A stretch of DNA of 64,000 nt from Pseudomonas syringae (GTDB lineage: Bacteria; Pseudomonadota; Gammaproteobacteria; Pseudomonadales; Pseudomonadaceae). Under the pieces are notes generated by a model. The model was not told the DNA's origin and made no database searches. It saw nothing but the letters and a program-made list of their open reading frames with translations. The stretch's first letter is position 1. Every line of letters starts with the position of its first letter. The position numbers were made by a program, and so were the translations under genes. Below are positions 53,724 to 63,521 of the stretch, piece by piece. The stretch spans positions 3,304,001 to 3,368,000 of the forward strand of contig NZ_CP066265.1 of NCBI RefSeq assembly GCF_023278085.1. The letters are read 5' to 3'.

Positions 53724-54523
53724 GGCCTGTTCTCCGGCTGCGCAGGCGGTTGCCCCAGGCTGCGCATGATCTCCGCCTTGGCCCATTGGGTCCGCGCCTC
53801 GCGACGCAGCACTTCCAGGCGCATGCGCAACATCAGCACGACGCCAAAGAAACAGTAGAAACCCAGGACCGTAAACAGCAACGGCAGCCACATTTCGGCA
53901 GGCATCGCCGGTTTTTCCGTGAGGCTGAACGTGGCGCCCTGATGCAGGGTGTTCCACCACTCCACCGAGTATTTGATGATCGGGATATTCACCACGCCAA
54001 CGATGGCCAGTACTGCGCAGGCCTTGGCGGCGCTGTCGCGGTTGCTGATCGCATTGCCCAACGCGATCAGGCCGAAATACAGGAACAGCAGAATCAGCAT
54101 CGAGGTCAGCCGCGCATCCCAGACCCACCAGGCGCCCCAGGTCGGCTTGCCCCAGATAGCGCCGGTCGCCAGCGCCAGCGCGGTCATCCAGGCGCCGATG
54201 GGCGCGGCGCATTGCAGCGCGACATCGGCCAGTTTCATCTTCCACACCAGCCCGACCACGCCGCACGCGGCCAGCATCACGTAGCAGGACTGCGCGAGCA
54301 GCGCGGCAGGCACATGGATGTAGATGATCCGGAAACTGTTGCCCTGCTGGTAATCCGGCGGCGCGAACGCCAGGCCCCAGACGATGCCGATACCCAGCAA
54401 CAGACAGGCGGCGACGCTCAGCCAAGGCAGCAGGCGTGCGCTGATCCGGTAAAACCCTTTCGGCGAGCCGAGGGTATGAAACCAGGCCCAACCAATGCTG
54501 CTTTTCATGGCATCGCTTTTCAT
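53720..54523 (-). CDS. ccmC: Haem exporter protein CcmC
   Basis: A 267-residue six-helix membrane protein that passes haem to CcmE. The WWD motif is [17 protein letters not shown] at about 125 to 140, and conserved histidines lie in [10 protein letters not shown] and WWNTLHQGA. The ATG at 54523 has a GGAAA site; an ATG at 54508 five codons later is equally possible. 54 bases separate it from ccmB, the only real gap in the operon. Confidence 0.94.
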   Translation of the reverse strand: MKSDAMKSSIGWAWFHTLGSPKGFYRISARLLPWLSVAACLLLGIGIVWGLAFAPPDYQQGNSFRIIYIHVPAALLAQSCYVMLAACGVVGLVWKMKLADVALQCAAPIGAWMTALALATGAIWGKPTWGAWWVWDARLTSMLILLFLYFGLIALGNAISNRDSAAKACAVLAIVGVVNIPIIKYSVEWWNTLHQGATFSLTEKPAMPAEMWLPLLFTVLGFYCFFGVVLMLRMRLEVLRREARTQWAKAEIMRSLGQPPAQPENRP

Positions 54524-54577
54524 CAGGTGTTTCCAGGGTTTTGCAGGGCATCGGCAGTACCGATCCCGGAACCTCGA

Positions 54578-55249
54578 TTATTCACCGACGCTGATCTTCA
54601 GGCCGGCAGCTATTGCAAAGGGTGTCAGGGTGATCGCCAGCACCGTCAGGCTGCCCAGCCATAACAGGTAGCCGGTCGCGGGCATGCCCTGCAGGGCGGC
54701 TTGCAGCGCCGCACTGCCCAGAATCAGCACCGGGATATACAGCGGCAGGATCAGCAAGGCGAGCAACAGGCCACCGCGCTTCAATCCGACCGTCAACGCT
54801 GCGCCCACTGCGCCCATCAGGCTGAGTACCGGCGTGCCCAGCAGCAGCGAAAGCATCAGCACCGGCAGGCAGCTCACCGGCAAACCGAGCATCAACGCCA
54901 GCACGGGCGACAACAGTACCAGCGCCAGCCCGGAAAAAACCCAGTGTGCCAGCACTTTGCTCAGAACCAGAAGCGCCAAAGGGTGCGGCGAAAGGACCCA
55001 CTGTTCCAGCGAGCCGTCCTCGAAATCGCTGCGAAACAGCCCGTCCAGCGAGAGCAACACGGCCAGCAGGGCCGCGACCCAGACCAGTCCGGGCGACAAG
55101 GTTTGCAACAATTGCGCGTCCGGGCCGATGGCCAGCGGGAACAAGGCAATCACCAGCGCAAAGAACACCAAGGGATTAAGCAGTTCTGCCGGACCACGCG
55201 CCAGCAGCCTTGCTTCACGCACCACCAACAATATAAAGACACTGTTCAT
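54578..55249 (-). CDS. ccmB: Haem exporter membrane subunit CcmB
   Basis: A 223-residue protein with six membrane helices, the permease half of the CcmAB ATPase that drives release of haem-loaded CcmE. It starts [19 protein letters not shown] and has the [24 protein letters not shown] signature. The ATG at 55249 overlaps the ccmA stop (ATGA); an in-frame ATG three codons earlier is less likely. Confidence 0.93.
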   Translation of the reverse strand: MNSVFILLVVREARLLARGPAELLNPLVFFALVIALFPLAIGPDAQLLQTLSPGLVWVAALLAVLLSLDGLFRSDFEDGSLEQWVLSPHPLALLVLSKVLAHWVFSGLALVLLSPVLALMLGLPVSCLPVLMLSLLLGTPVLSLMGAVGAALTVGLKRGGLLLALLILPLYIPVLILGSAALQAALQGMPATGYLLWLGSLTVLAITLTPFAIAAGLKISVGE

Positions 55250-55887
55250 GCTGAACACTGCGCCAGATCGAAGTCGCGATAACCCGCAGGCACGCGACTC
55301 AAGGTGTGGTGAGTGGTCATGACGACCATACCGCCGTTCTCACAGTGTTCTGCCAGGTGATTTTCCAGCTGGGTGATGCCTTGCCGGTCGAGCGCGGTAA
55401 AAGGCTCATCGAGCATCCACAACGGCGGGCCAGGCAAATACAGGCGTGCCAGCGCCACACGACGCTGTTGCCCGGCCGATAACGTGTGGCAGGGCGCGTC
55501 CTCGAAACCGGTCAGCCCGACCGAACCCAGCGCCTGCACAATAGCGTCGGCACTGGCTGGCTGATGCAAGGCACACAGCCATGCGAGGTTTTCCAGCGGC
55601 GTAAGCAGGTCCTTGAGCGCTGGCGCATGGCCGATCCACAGCAGGTTGCGGCCGGGCTCTGCACGCTGCCGGTCCAGCGGCTGGCCGTTGAGCAGTACCT
55701 GCCCGGCGGTGGGCTGCATCAACCCGCACAACACCCGCAGCAGGCTGGTCTTGCCGCAGCCATTGGGGCCGCTGACCTGCAGCATCTCACCGGCACGCAG
55801 TTGCAGATCGAGGTTTTCGAACAGCACCCGCCAGTCCCGCTCACAGGCCAGAGCCTTCGCTTGCAAAAATGGGGAGACCGGGATCAT
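55246..55887 (-). CDS. ccmA: Haem exporter ATPase CcmA
   Basis: A 213-residue ABC ATPase. Walker A is [17 protein letters not shown] at about 40, the signature is [14 protein letters not shown], and Walker B is [12 protein letters not shown]. It ends with the family's MVVMTTHH switch histidine. The ATG at 55887 gives the usual CcmA length; the frame continues to 55935 without homology. First gene of the minus-strand ccm operon. Confidence 0.94.
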   Translation of the reverse strand: MIPVSPFLQAKALACERDWRVLFENLDLQLRAGEMLQVSGPNGCGKTSLLRVLCGLMQPTAGQVLLNGQPLDRQRAEPGRNLLWIGHAPALKDLLTPLENLAWLCALHQPASADAIVQALGSVGLTGFEDAPCHTLSAGQQRRVALARLYLPGPPLWMLDEPFTALDRQGITQLENHLAEHCENGGMVVMTTHHTLSRVPAGYRDFDLAQCSA

Positions 55888-56077
55888 TGAGCATTTCCAG
55901 TGCTGTTGCGTCGCGAAATGTGCCAAAACAGACACATACGGATTGAAGGACGGTTCAAGTCGGGATTGATGCAGCCGTTACATGAAGAGAAGTTAATGGC
56001 GCCCGGCCCGGTTTCGGCCGGTATTATACATGCGAGTCCTGTTATCAAAGGGGCAATTTCCTCAGGTCGACATTTCA

Positions 56078-57709
56078 ATGACAGGCGACATCACCAGCGT
56101 TCCGGCGACAACCCCCATCACGACACTGCTGCGCGCCGGCGTCTCTCCTGCGCAGGTCCTGACCCTGCTGCATTCTTCGGAAAACCTGATTCCCGAAGGC
56201 GAAACCGTCGACGCCGAAGTGCTGACCCTCAAGCAGGTCAACCAGAATTTCCAGTTGCTGCTGCGCCTGGTGCTGGCCAACGGCACCCAGACCAATCTGC
56301 CGGTCAGCAGCAGCGTACCGTTCACGCCCGGCAGCCTGCTGCAAGTGGCGCAGGCGTCGTCCAACGAACTGACCCTGAGCCTGCAACAACTTAACAACGC
56401 GCTGAAGAACTCGATGACCAGCCTCGACACTCGGCAGTTGCCCCCTGGCACCCTGTTGCAGGGCAAGGTGCTGACCAGCCAGGAACTCAGCCCGGCGGTC
56501 AATCCGGCGACCGTAACCAACCCGGCGGCCACGGCGCCCACTTATCGCTCCATCGTCATGCTGCTCAACACCGCCCTGGCGGGTTCCAGCCTGACCATCG
56601 AAAGCCCGCAACCCCTGACCGTCGGCAGCCTGCTCAGCGCCCAGGTGCAGGGCAGCCAGGCCTTGAACTTCGTCGCCCTGCCCGGCCGTTTCGATCAACT
56701 GGCGCTGGCCCAGCAGCTGGCCACCCAGCAAAATCGTCAGGGCTCGCTGGAAAACCTGATCAACGCCCTGCAGAACCTGCCGGGCAGTAACCCGCTCAAT
56801 GGCAACCCGGCCAGCTCCCCGATCAGCGCACAGCTGCAGGCCAGCATCGCCCAGTTGCTCGACGACCTGCCCGACATTCAGCAAATGACCACGCCTAAAG
56901 GTGTCGCTCAGGCCCTCAACGCCAGCGGCGCGTTTCTAGAGGCCAAACTGCTGGCCGGTCTGAACCCGATGCAAGCCCCGGACATGAAGGCCAATCTGAT
57001 GCGCCTGATCAGTCAGATTCTGCCGGGGCTGCCGGAAAATCAGTCTTATGGTGCAGCAGCAGCTTCGAATACCCTGGCGCGCGCCATGCCCAATGCGATG
57101 CGCTATGCACTGGGAACGCTGGGCATGGTTGCCGCACGCACGCCGCCAGGCAGCTTCCCGCTGCCGTCGCGCAATGTCGGCGGCGAGAAAGAAGACGATC
57201 TGGAGATCCTGCTGAAGCTGGCCGCCGCCGCCGTTTCACGCCTGCAAAGCCATCAACTGGGCGGGCTGGAGCAGACCCGGACCAATGCCGACGGCACCCA
57301 GGTGACCACCTGGCAACTTGAAGTGCCGATGCGCAACGCCCATGACATCGTGCCATTGCAGGTAAAAGTGCAGCGCGAAGACAAGCCGGACCCGGAAACC
57401 GGCGAAGAGCGGGACAACATTGAGATCACCGAGAACCGCGAAAGGCTCTGGAAAGTCGATCTGGCGTTCGATCTCGAGCCACTCGGGCCTATGCAGGTCA
57501 ATGCGCAACTGCTGCGTGGCACGCTGTCCAGCCAACTGTGGGCCGAACGCCCCGACAGCGCGGCGCTGATCGAACATGAACTGGGGCATTTGCGCGAGCG
57601 GCTGACAGCCTGTGGTCTGACGGTCGGCGAGCTGGCATGCAACCACGGCACGCCGCCGCAGGGACCCCGCACTGCCCTTGAACAACGCTGGATCGACGAG
57701 AACGCCTGA
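56078..57709 (+). CDS. FliK-like flagellar hook-length control protein
   Basis: A 543-residue cytoplasmic/secreted protein with a glutamine/leucine-rich, low-complexity N-terminal two thirds. A compact C-terminal domain of FliK/Flg_hook type spans about 440 to 530 (WKVDLAFDLEPLGPMQVNAQL, then LWAERPDSAALIEHELGHLRERLTACGL). Hook-length proteins act as a ruler and switch FlhB specificity. It sits outside any flagellar cluster but directly overlaps an FlhB C-domain gene. The ATG at 56078 is preferred; ATG 56030 is possible. Divergent from ccmA. Confidence 0.82.
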   Translation: MTGDITSVPATTPITTLLRAGVSPAQVLTLLHSSENLIPEGETVDAEVLTLKQVNQNFQLLLRLVLANGTQTNLPVSSSVPFTPGSLLQVAQASSNELTLSLQQLNNALKNSMTSLDTRQLPPGTLLQGKVLTSQELSPAVNPATVTNPAATAPTYRSIVMLLNTALAGSSLTIESPQPLTVGSLLSAQVQGSQALNFVALPGRFDQLALAQQLATQQNRQGSLENLINALQNLPGSNPLNGNPASSPISAQLQASIAQLLDDLPDIQQMTTPKGVAQALNASGAFLEAKLLAGLNPMQAPDMKANLMRLISQILPGLPENQSYGAAAASNTLARAMPNAMRYALGTLGMVAARTPPGSFPLPSRNVGGEKEDDLEILLKLAAAAVSRLQSHQLGGLEQTRTNADGTQVTTWQLEVPMRNAHDIVPLQVKVQREDKPDPETGEERDNIEITENRERLWKVDLAFDLEPLGPMQVNAQLLRGTLSSQLWAERPDSAALIEHELGHLRERLTACGLTVGELACNHGTPPQGPRTALEQRWIDENA

Positions 57710-58032
57710 TGACCCAACCTGACCACAGCCCGCGCCAGGCAATCGCCCTCAGCTATGACGGCCAGAGCGCGCCGACCCTCAGCGCCAAGGGTGACGACCA
57801 GTTGGCCGAAGCCATTCTGGCGATTGCCCGGGAATACGAAGTGCCGATCTACGAGAATGCCGAGCTGGTCAAACTGCTGGCCCGCATGGAGCTGGGTGAC
57901 AGCATTCCCGAGCCGCTATACCGCACAATCGCCGAAATCATCGCGTTTGCCTGGCACCTGAAAGGCAAGTTTCCGGTGGGTCAGGACCCGGACGCGCCGC
58001 CCGTGGAACGCGACATCACGCCACGCTGGTGA
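57709..58032 (+). CDS. Free-standing FlhB C-terminal domain protein
   Basis: A 107-residue protein equal to the cytoplasmic domain of FlhB/EscU after its NPTH autocleavage site. It starts IALSYDGQSAPTLSAKGDDQLAEAI, then EYEVPIYENAELVKLLARMELGDSIPEPLYR and IIAFAWHLKG. There is no membrane part and no NPTH motif, so it mimics the cleaved FlhB fragment. The start shares one base with the FliK-like stop (TGATG), so the two are translationally coupled. Similar pairs next to ccm genes occur in other pseudomonads. Confidence 0.85.
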   Translation: MTQPDHSPRQAIALSYDGQSAPTLSAKGDDQLAEAILAIAREYEVPIYENAELVKLLARMELGDSIPEPLYRTIAEIIAFAWHLKGKFPVGQDPDAPPVERDITPRW

Positions 58033-58053
58033 CAGCAGAAGCGCTCCCCGGCT

Positions 58054-58656
58054 TCACAGCGCAATCGGCTTGCGTCCGGCAAATGAGTGCGCCAGGGTGC
58101 CGCCGTCGACCAGATCCAGTTCGCCACCCAACGGTACGCCGTGGGCAATACGCGAAGCGACCAGGCCTTTGTCGTTGAGCAACTGGGCGATGTAGTGCGC
58201 AGTGGCCTCACCCTCCACCGTGGGGTTGGTGGCCAGAATCACTTCGGTGAACGTGCCCTGCTGAGCGATGCGCTCCATCAGTTGTGGAATACCGATGGCG
58301 TCCGGGCCCAGACCATCCAGGGGCGACAGGTGGCCCTTGAGTACGAAATAGCGACCGCGATACCCCGTCTGCTCCACTGCGTACACATCGGTTGGTCCCT
58401 CGACCACGCACAATAGCGTGTCGTCGCGACGTGGATCGGCGCATTGCGGGCAGAGTTCTTCTTCAGTCAAGGTGCGGCACGAGCGGCAGTGCCCGACGCC
58501 ATCCATCGCCTTGCCCAACGCCAGCGCCAGCCGGGAGCCGCCGCTGCGGTCGCGCTCCAGCAGCTGCAACGCCATGCGTTGAGCGGTTTTCTGACCGACA
58601 CCCGGCAGTACGCGGAAGGCATCGATCAACTGGCGAATCAGGGGGCTGAAGCTCAT
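58054..58656 (-). CDS. recR: Recombination protein RecR
   Basis: A 200-residue RecFOR pathway protein. It shows the Hh[14 protein letters not shown] near 17, the zinc finger CRSCRTL...CPQC (about 57 to 72), the Toprim domain with [14 protein letters not shown], and the Walker B-like [15 protein letters not shown]. It loads RecA with RecO. Not next to dnaX/ybaB in this window: the other flank is a LysR gene. Its stop is 21 bases from the convergent FlhB-like gene. Confidence 0.95.
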   Translation of the reverse strand: MSFSPLIRQLIDAFRVLPGVGQKTAQRMALQLLERDRSGGSRLALALGKAMDGVGHCRSCRTLTEEELCPQCADPRRDDTLLCVVEGPTDVYAVEQTGYRGRYFVLKGHLSPLDGLGPDAIGIPQLMERIAQQGTFTEVILATNPTVEGEATAHYIAQLLNDKGLVASRIAHGVPLGGELDLVDGGTLAHSFAGRKPIAL

Positions 58657-58766
58657 GGAGAAAAATCCGACAAAAACACAAGACGCGGTTTATACCCGTG
58701 CGTTGCTGTGAGCGTCAATTGAGGTGTGCAACGCTGCGACCAATAGCGCATACACGATTACTTTGA

Positions 58767-59651
58767 TCAGCCCTTCAACGCCGTCTCCAGAAACTCCGTC
58801 AGCGCCTGAACTCGAGCACTGCGGTGCTTGCGCAACGGAACCAGCAGATTGATCGGCGCGCTAGCCAGCTGCCAGTCAGCAAGCACCCGCCGCAGAGTGC
58901 CGCTGGCGATGGCATCACTGACATCCCATTGCGAACGCAACACGATGCCCTGCCCCTGCTCGGCCCAGCGCCGCGCCACCGAGCCATCGTTGCTGAGTAG
59001 CGCGGGCTCGATGCGCAGGGTCTTTTTCGCCTGGCCTTTGCTCAGGTGCCAGAGGGTGACGTCCTCGTCGTTTTCGCGGATGCAGATACAGCGATGGCCA
59101 CCCAGCTCGTCCGGCGTCGAAGGCACGCCGTGCTGCTCAAGGTAGGACGGGCTGGCGCACAGCCAGCGGTGGTTCTGTGCCAGAGGTTTGGCGATCCACA
59201 GGCTGTCATTGAGGCTGCCGATATGAATCACGGCATCGCTGTCGTGACGATCTGGCCACGGCGTTTCGCGAAGGTCCAGATGCAGGCACAGCTGCGGATG
59301 CAGTTTGGCGAAGCGCGACAGCAGCGGCGCGATACGCTGACGCCCATACCCGAACGGCGCGGCCAGACGCAGGGTGCCCACCAGTCGCTCGTCGCGCTGT
59401 TTGAAGGACTCCGGCAGCGCTTCCAGTTGTTCCAGTAGATGCGCGCTTTCCCGGGCGAACCGCTCGCCATCGGCGGTCAGGCTCAGGCGTCTGGCGTCAC
59501 GATTGGCCAAGGTGATGCCCAACTGCGTCTCCAGCTTGCGCAGGCGCATCGACAGTGCTGGCGGCGACACATTCAGGACGCGAGCAGCAGCGCTGAGGGA
59601 CTCACAACGCGACAGGGTCACAGCCAGGCGCAGGTCTTCGATGGCAATCAT
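58767..59651 (-). CDS. LysR family regulator of the D-amino-acid cluster
   Basis: A 294-residue LysR transcription factor. The HTH at 1 to 60 has LAVTLSRCESLSAAARVLNVSPPALSMRLRKLE, followed by the effector domain with LRLAAPFGYGRQRIAPLL (LeuO/CrgA-like). It is divergent, 81 bases away, from the PLP enzyme gene, so it likely controls that cluster. Inducer unknown. Confidence 0.9.
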   Translation of the reverse strand: MIAIEDLRLAVTLSRCESLSAAARVLNVSPPALSMRLRKLETQLGITLANRDARRLSLTADGERFARESAHLLEQLEALPESFKQRDERLVGTLRLAAPFGYGRQRIAPLLSRFAKLHPQLCLHLDLRETPWPDRHDSDAVIHIGSLNDSLWIAKPLAQNHRWLCASPSYLEQHGVPSTPDELGGHRCICIRENDEDVTLWHLSKGQAKKTLRIEPALLSNDGSVARRWAEQGQGIVLRSQWDVSDAIASGTLRRVLADWQLASAPINLLVPLRKHRSARVQALTEFLETALKG

Positions 59652-59732
59652 TCAGTTCAGCTTAAGGATTGATGACAATTCATTGAACCACAGCTTCATC
59701 ATCCGTGAGTAGAGTGCTGCTCGTACCCCGCC

Positions 59733-60884
59733 ATGCGAGCCCTGCCCATGTCAGCCTCTCTGTCCTCTCTTGATACGCCCGTCGCCCTGCTGGATGTGCC
59801 ACGCATGCAGCGCAATATCCAGCGCATGCAGCAGCGCATGAATGAACTGGGCGTGCGTTTGCGTCCGCACGTCAAGACCAGCAAGTCACTGCCGGTCATT
59901 CAGGCGCAGATTGCCGCAGGCGCCAGCGGCGTGACGGTTTCTACCTTGAAAGAAGCCGAGCACTGCTTTGCCGAAGGCATCCACGATGTGTTCTATGCCG
60001 TCGCCATTGCGCCCGGCAAACTGGATCAGGCCTTCAGGTTGCGGCGCAACGGCTGCCGCCTGAGCATCCTGACTGACAGCGTGGTCGCGGCTCAGGCCAT
60101 CGTCGCCTTTGGCCAGCAGCATGACGAGCGCTTCGAGGTGTGGATTGAAATCGATTGCGACGGCCACCGTTCCGGGCTGACCGTCGCCGACAGCGCGCTC
60201 ATCGATGTGGCGAAAATACTGGTCGACGGCGGCATGCAATTGCGCGGGGTCATGACCCACGCAGGCTCCAGCTACGACCTCGACACGCCGGAAGCCTTGC
60301 AGGCCCTGGCCGAGCAGGAACGTGTGCTGTGTGTCAGCGCCGCCGAACGCATTCGTGACGCCGGGCTGCCCTGCCCTGACGTCAGCATCGGCTCCACGCC
60401 CACGGCGTTATCTGCGCAGGGTCTGGAAGGCGTCACCGAAGTACGGGCTGGCGTGTATGTGTTCTTCGATCTGGTGATGCACAACATCGGCGTGTGCCGG
60501 GCGGACGAACTGGCCTTGAGCGTGCTGACCACGGTTATCGGTCATCAGCAGGACAAAGGCTGGATCATTGTCGACGCAGGCTGGATGGCCATGAGCCGGG
60601 ATCGCGGCACCCAGCGCCAGCGGCAGGATTTCGGTTACGGTCAGGTCTGCACTGACAGCGGTGAATGGATCGACGGCGCACGGGTGACCGGGGCCAATCA
60701 GGAGCACGGCATTATCACCCTGGCGGCAGGCGACAGCGCGAACCTCACGGGCCGCTTCCCCATCGGCAGCCGTTTGCGCATTCTGCCCAATCACGCGTGC
60801 GCGACCGGTGCGCAATTCCCGGACTACCACGCCTGCGACGCCGAAGGCGCAGTGCACACCTGGAGTCGTCTGCATGGCTGGTGA
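59733..60884 (+). CDS. DSD1-family PLP enzyme (D-threonine/3-hydroxyaspartate aldolase-like)
   Basis: A 383-residue fold-type III PLP enzyme. The PLP lysine is in RPHVKTSKSLPV near 49. The alanine-racemase-like barrel runs to about 260 (MTHAGSSYD, SIGSTPTAL). The C-terminal D-serine-dehydratase-like domain ends with the metal-binding PNHACATG motif. Family members cleave D-threonine to glycine and acetaldehyde, split 3-hydroxyaspartate, or dehydrate D-serine. The Rid and FAD genes downstream fit amino-acid catabolism. ATGs at 59733 and 59748 both lack a clear ribosome site. Confidence 0.87.
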   Translation: MRALPMSASLSSLDTPVALLDVPRMQRNIQRMQQRMNELGVRLRPHVKTSKSLPVIQAQIAAGASGVTVSTLKEAEHCFAEGIHDVFYAVAIAPGKLDQAFRLRRNGCRLSILTDSVVAAQAIVAFGQQHDERFEVWIEIDCDGHRSGLTVADSALIDVAKILVDGGMQLRGVMTHAGSSYDLDTPEALQALAEQERVLCVSAAERIRDAGLPCPDVSIGSTPTALSAQGLEGVTEVRAGVYVFFDLVMHNIGVCRADELALSVLTTVIGHQQDKGWIIVDAGWMAMSRDRGTQRQRQDFGYGQVCTDSGEWIDGARVTGANQEHGIITLAAGDSANLTGRFPIGSRLRILPNHACATGAQFPDYHACDAEGAVHTWSRLHGW

Positions 60885-61266
60885 TATCGAACTGATCTGC
60901 ACGCCCTCGGCCGCAGCGCCGGGCGGGCATTATTCCCATGCGGTGCTGCATCAGGGCACGCTGCATGTTTCCGGGCAATTGCCGGTCCGCGCCGACGGCA
61001 GCCACAGTGTTGATGAACCGTTTGAAATTCAGGCGGCCATCGCACTGGATAACCTGTTCGCCATCCTCGGCGCGGCGGGCTGTGGTGCGGATGATCTGCT
61101 CAAAGTCACGGTGTACGTCGCAGGCATCCGGCACTGGCCCGCCTTCGACCGGATCTACGCGGGTTATCTGGGTGAACATCGCCCGGCCCGCGCGGTGGTG
61201 CCGGTTCCCGAATTGCACCACGGCTACCTGATCGAGATCGAAGCCCTGGCACGCGCCGCACAATGA
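60874..61266 (+). CDS. Rid family deaminase (RidA-like)
   Basis: A 130-residue member of the YjgF/YER057c/UK114 family, which hydrolyses reactive enamine/imine intermediates made by PLP and FAD enzymes. It has GGHYSHAVLHQGTLHVSGQLP, ILGAAGCGADDLLKVTVYV, the catalytic arginine in RPARAVV and the glutamate region YLIEIEALA. Overlaps the PLP enzyme gene by 11 bases, so the functions are linked. Confidence 0.9.
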   Translation: MAGDIELICTPSAAAPGGHYSHAVLHQGTLHVSGQLPVRADGSHSVDEPFEIQAAIALDNLFAILGAAGCGADDLLKVTVYVAGIRHWPAFDRIYAGYLGEHRPARAVVPVPELHHGYLIEIEALARAAQ

Positions 61267-61285
61267 ACAGAATCGGGAGCACCAG

Positions 61286-62470
61286 ATGAACCCACAGAAA
61301 AGCGATGTTCTGATTATCGGGGGCGGCTTCATGGGCGCGTCATCGGCGTTTTTTCTGCGCCAGCACGGCCGCTCGGTGACCTTGCTGGAACGTGACCAGA
61401 TCGGCCAGTACGCCAGCGGCGTGAACTTCGGCAACGTGCGCCGCCAAGGGCGGTTTCTCGGCCAGCTGGAGCTGTCCAATCGCTCCTGGGCGTTGTGGAA
61501 GCGCCTGCCGCAACTGATCGGCGAAGACCTGGAGTTCATCCCCAGCGGCCACATGCGGGTCTGTTATCGCGAAGACGAGATCGCCGAACTGGAAGCCTAC
61601 GCCGCTGCCCCGGAAGCCCGCGAACTGGATTTGCAGGTGATCAGGGGCACGGCGCTGCATGAGCGTTTCCCGTTTCTCGGCCCGCACGTCAAAGGCGGCT
61701 CCTATGCGCCTCATGACGGGCACGCCAACCCGCGTCTGGCAGCGCCCGCCTTCGCCCGGGCAGCAATCCGCGCCGGGGCACGGATCGAGGAACGCACTGA
61801 AGTGGCCGAGGTGCAGAAGGTCGGCGGCGAGTTTCAGGTCACCACCACCGACGGGCAATTGTTCATCGCCGAGCAACTGCTGATCACTGCCGGGGCGTGG
61901 GCGGCGAAGCTGGCCGAGCAGTTCGGCGAGCCGGTGCCCCTTGAACCGAACGGCCCGCAGATGTCGGTGACCGAACCGGTGCCCTACGCCCTGCCCACAG
62001 TGATCGGCGTGTTCACCAAGATCAAGGAAGAGGTGATCTATTTCCGGCAGATCCCGCGCGGCAACATCATCATCGGCGGCGGCAATCGCAACAAGCCGGA
62101 CATGCTCAACCGCCGCGCCTATTTCAAACCGGAAAGCCTGATCAATCAGATGAAGCAGATGAGCCGCCTGCTGCCTGGCGCAGAGAAGCTGAACATCATC
62201 CGCGTCTGGAGCGGCATTGAAAGCTACACGCCGGACTCGCTGCCGATCATGGGCCGCAGCGGCAAGGTGGACGGCCTGTTCTACGCGTTCGGTTTCTGCG
62301 GCCACGGTTTCCAGCTCGGCCCAGGCGTGGGCGACGTGATGGCCGAGCTGATCAGCACCGGCAGCACCCGCACGCTGATCAGCCCGTTCGATATCCGCCG
62401 TTTTACCGACCCCGGCGCCATAGAGATGCCCTTTGTCTCCAGCCTGATGAGTGCAGGCAAGCTGATATGA
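61286..62470 (+). CDS. FAD-dependent amino acid/amine oxidoreductase (DAO family)
   Basis: A 394-residue flavoprotein of the DAO/sarcosine-oxidase-beta type. The dinucleotide fold is VLIIGGGFMGASSAFFL at the N-terminus, with the GVNFGNVRRQGR substrate-flavin region, LLITAGAWAAKLA and a C-terminal GHGFQLGPGVGDVMAE. It probably oxidises a D-amino acid, glycine or N-methyl amino acid to an imino acid, which the upstream Rid protein would hydrolyse. AATCGGGAGC precedes its ATG. Exact substrate unknown. Confidence 0.88.
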   Translation: MNPQKSDVLIIGGGFMGASSAFFLRQHGRSVTLLERDQIGQYASGVNFGNVRRQGRFLGQLELSNRSWALWKRLPQLIGEDLEFIPSGHMRVCYREDEIAELEAYAAAPEARELDLQVIRGTALHERFPFLGPHVKGGSYAPHDGHANPRLAAPAFARAAIRAGARIEERTEVAEVQKVGGEFQVTTTDGQLFIAEQLLITAGAWAAKLAEQFGEPVPLEPNGPQMSVTEPVPYALPTVIGVFTKIKEEVIYFRQIPRGNIIIGGGNRNKPDMLNRRAYFKPESLINQMKQMSRLLPGAEKLNIIRVWSGIESYTPDSLPIMGRSGKVDGLFYAFGFCGHGFQLGPGVGDVMAELISTGSTRTLISPFDIRRFTDPGAIEMPFVSSLMSAGKLI

Positions 62471-62508
62471 GCCCGACCGATCACCTAATTCATGTTCAAG
62501 GAGGCGCC

Positions 62509-63366
62509 ATGCCCGCCACGTCAGAATCCCGTTATCAGTATCGCCCAGTGACTGCTGCGGATATGCCGGCAGCCCATGCGCTCTCGGTTCACCTCAAATG
62601 GCCACATCGTGAAGAAGACTGGGCGATGGTGCAGCGCACCTCCGAAGGCTTTGTCGCCGAATGTGACGGGCAACTGGTTGGCGTAGCCTTCACCTGCCAT
62701 CAGGGCGATTGGTCGTCGATTGGCCTGGTGATTGTCAGCGACGAGCATCAGGGCAAGGGCATTGGTCGTCGACTGATGAATAGCTGTCTGCAAGCCACAG
62801 CACCACGCACGCCGATCCTCAATGCCACGGAACTGGGCGCGCCGCTTTACCGGAGTCTTGGGTTTGTCGATTTCGCCCGAATTCAGCAACATCAGGGCAT
62901 TCCTCGGTTGCCTGAAACCGAAACACTGAGCGACGGTTTGCAGCTTCGGACGTTAGGCCCGGATGATCATCCGCAACTGATCCGGCTGGCCAACGCAGGC
63001 AGCGGCCTGGACCGTACTGTCGTGCTGACCGATCTGCTGCGGGATGCCGAGCAGGCGGTGGGTATCGAACATGACGGCCAGTTGCAGGGCATCGCCCTGC
63101 TGAGGCGCTTTGGTCGTGGGCATATCATCGGCCCGGTGGTCGCGCGGGATGTCGGGCAGGCCAGGCAGTTGATCAGCCACTTGCTGCGACTAATACCTGA
63201 ACAGTTTGTGCGCTTCGACATTCTGGCTGACTGCGGGCTGGCGTCATGGCTGGAAAGCCTCGGTTTGCCCTGTGTCGACCGCGCGCCGCGCATGGTACTC
63301 GGCACGCCTCCGCCAGCGAGCCCCGACGTGCAGCAGTTTGCCCTGGTGACGCAGGCCATTGGCTGA
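62509..63366 (+). CDS. GNAT acetyltransferase, two-domain
   Basis: A 285-residue protein with an N-terminal GNAT domain (about 8 to 125). The acetyl-CoA loop is VSDEHQGKGIGRRLMN and motif B is LGAPLYRSLGF. A second, GNAT-like C-terminal domain of about 130 residues (LRTLGPDDHPQLIRLANAG..., ILADCGLASWLESLG) follows. The ATG at 62509 has AAGGAGG 4 bases upstream, the best ribosome site in the cluster; an ATG at 62467 overlaps the previous stop. Substrate unknown; may acetylate a D-amino acid or related amine. Confidence 0.85.
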   Translation: MPATSESRYQYRPVTAADMPAAHALSVHLKWPHREEDWAMVQRTSEGFVAECDGQLVGVAFTCHQGDWSSIGLVIVSDEHQGKGIGRRLMNSCLQATAPRTPILNATELGAPLYRSLGFVDFARIQQHQGIPRLPETETLSDGLQLRTLGPDDHPQLIRLANAGSGLDRTVVLTDLLRDAEQAVGIEHDGQLQGIALLRRFGRGHIIGPVVARDVGQARQLISHLLRLIPEQFVRFDILADCGLASWLESLGLPCVDRAPRMVLGTPPPASPDVQQFALVTQAIG

Positions 63367-63521
63367 AACAAGGGCGAATTGCGGGCCGAAACAGGTCCGC
63401 CATGTCAGCGGGCTGCATACAGCAGATTATTCTTTGCGGCCCTGAAGTTAGACGCTTTTTAGCCAGAACCCTTTGTTAGCTTATTGATATCAAATCATCA
63501 TTGCTCCGGGGAGCCCGCTGG

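Noticed and set aside
53547..54551. 334-residue minus-strand open frame covering ccmC
   Set aside because: Only its last 58 codons are real (ccmD from a TTG start); the rest is out of frame with ccmC and has no domain.
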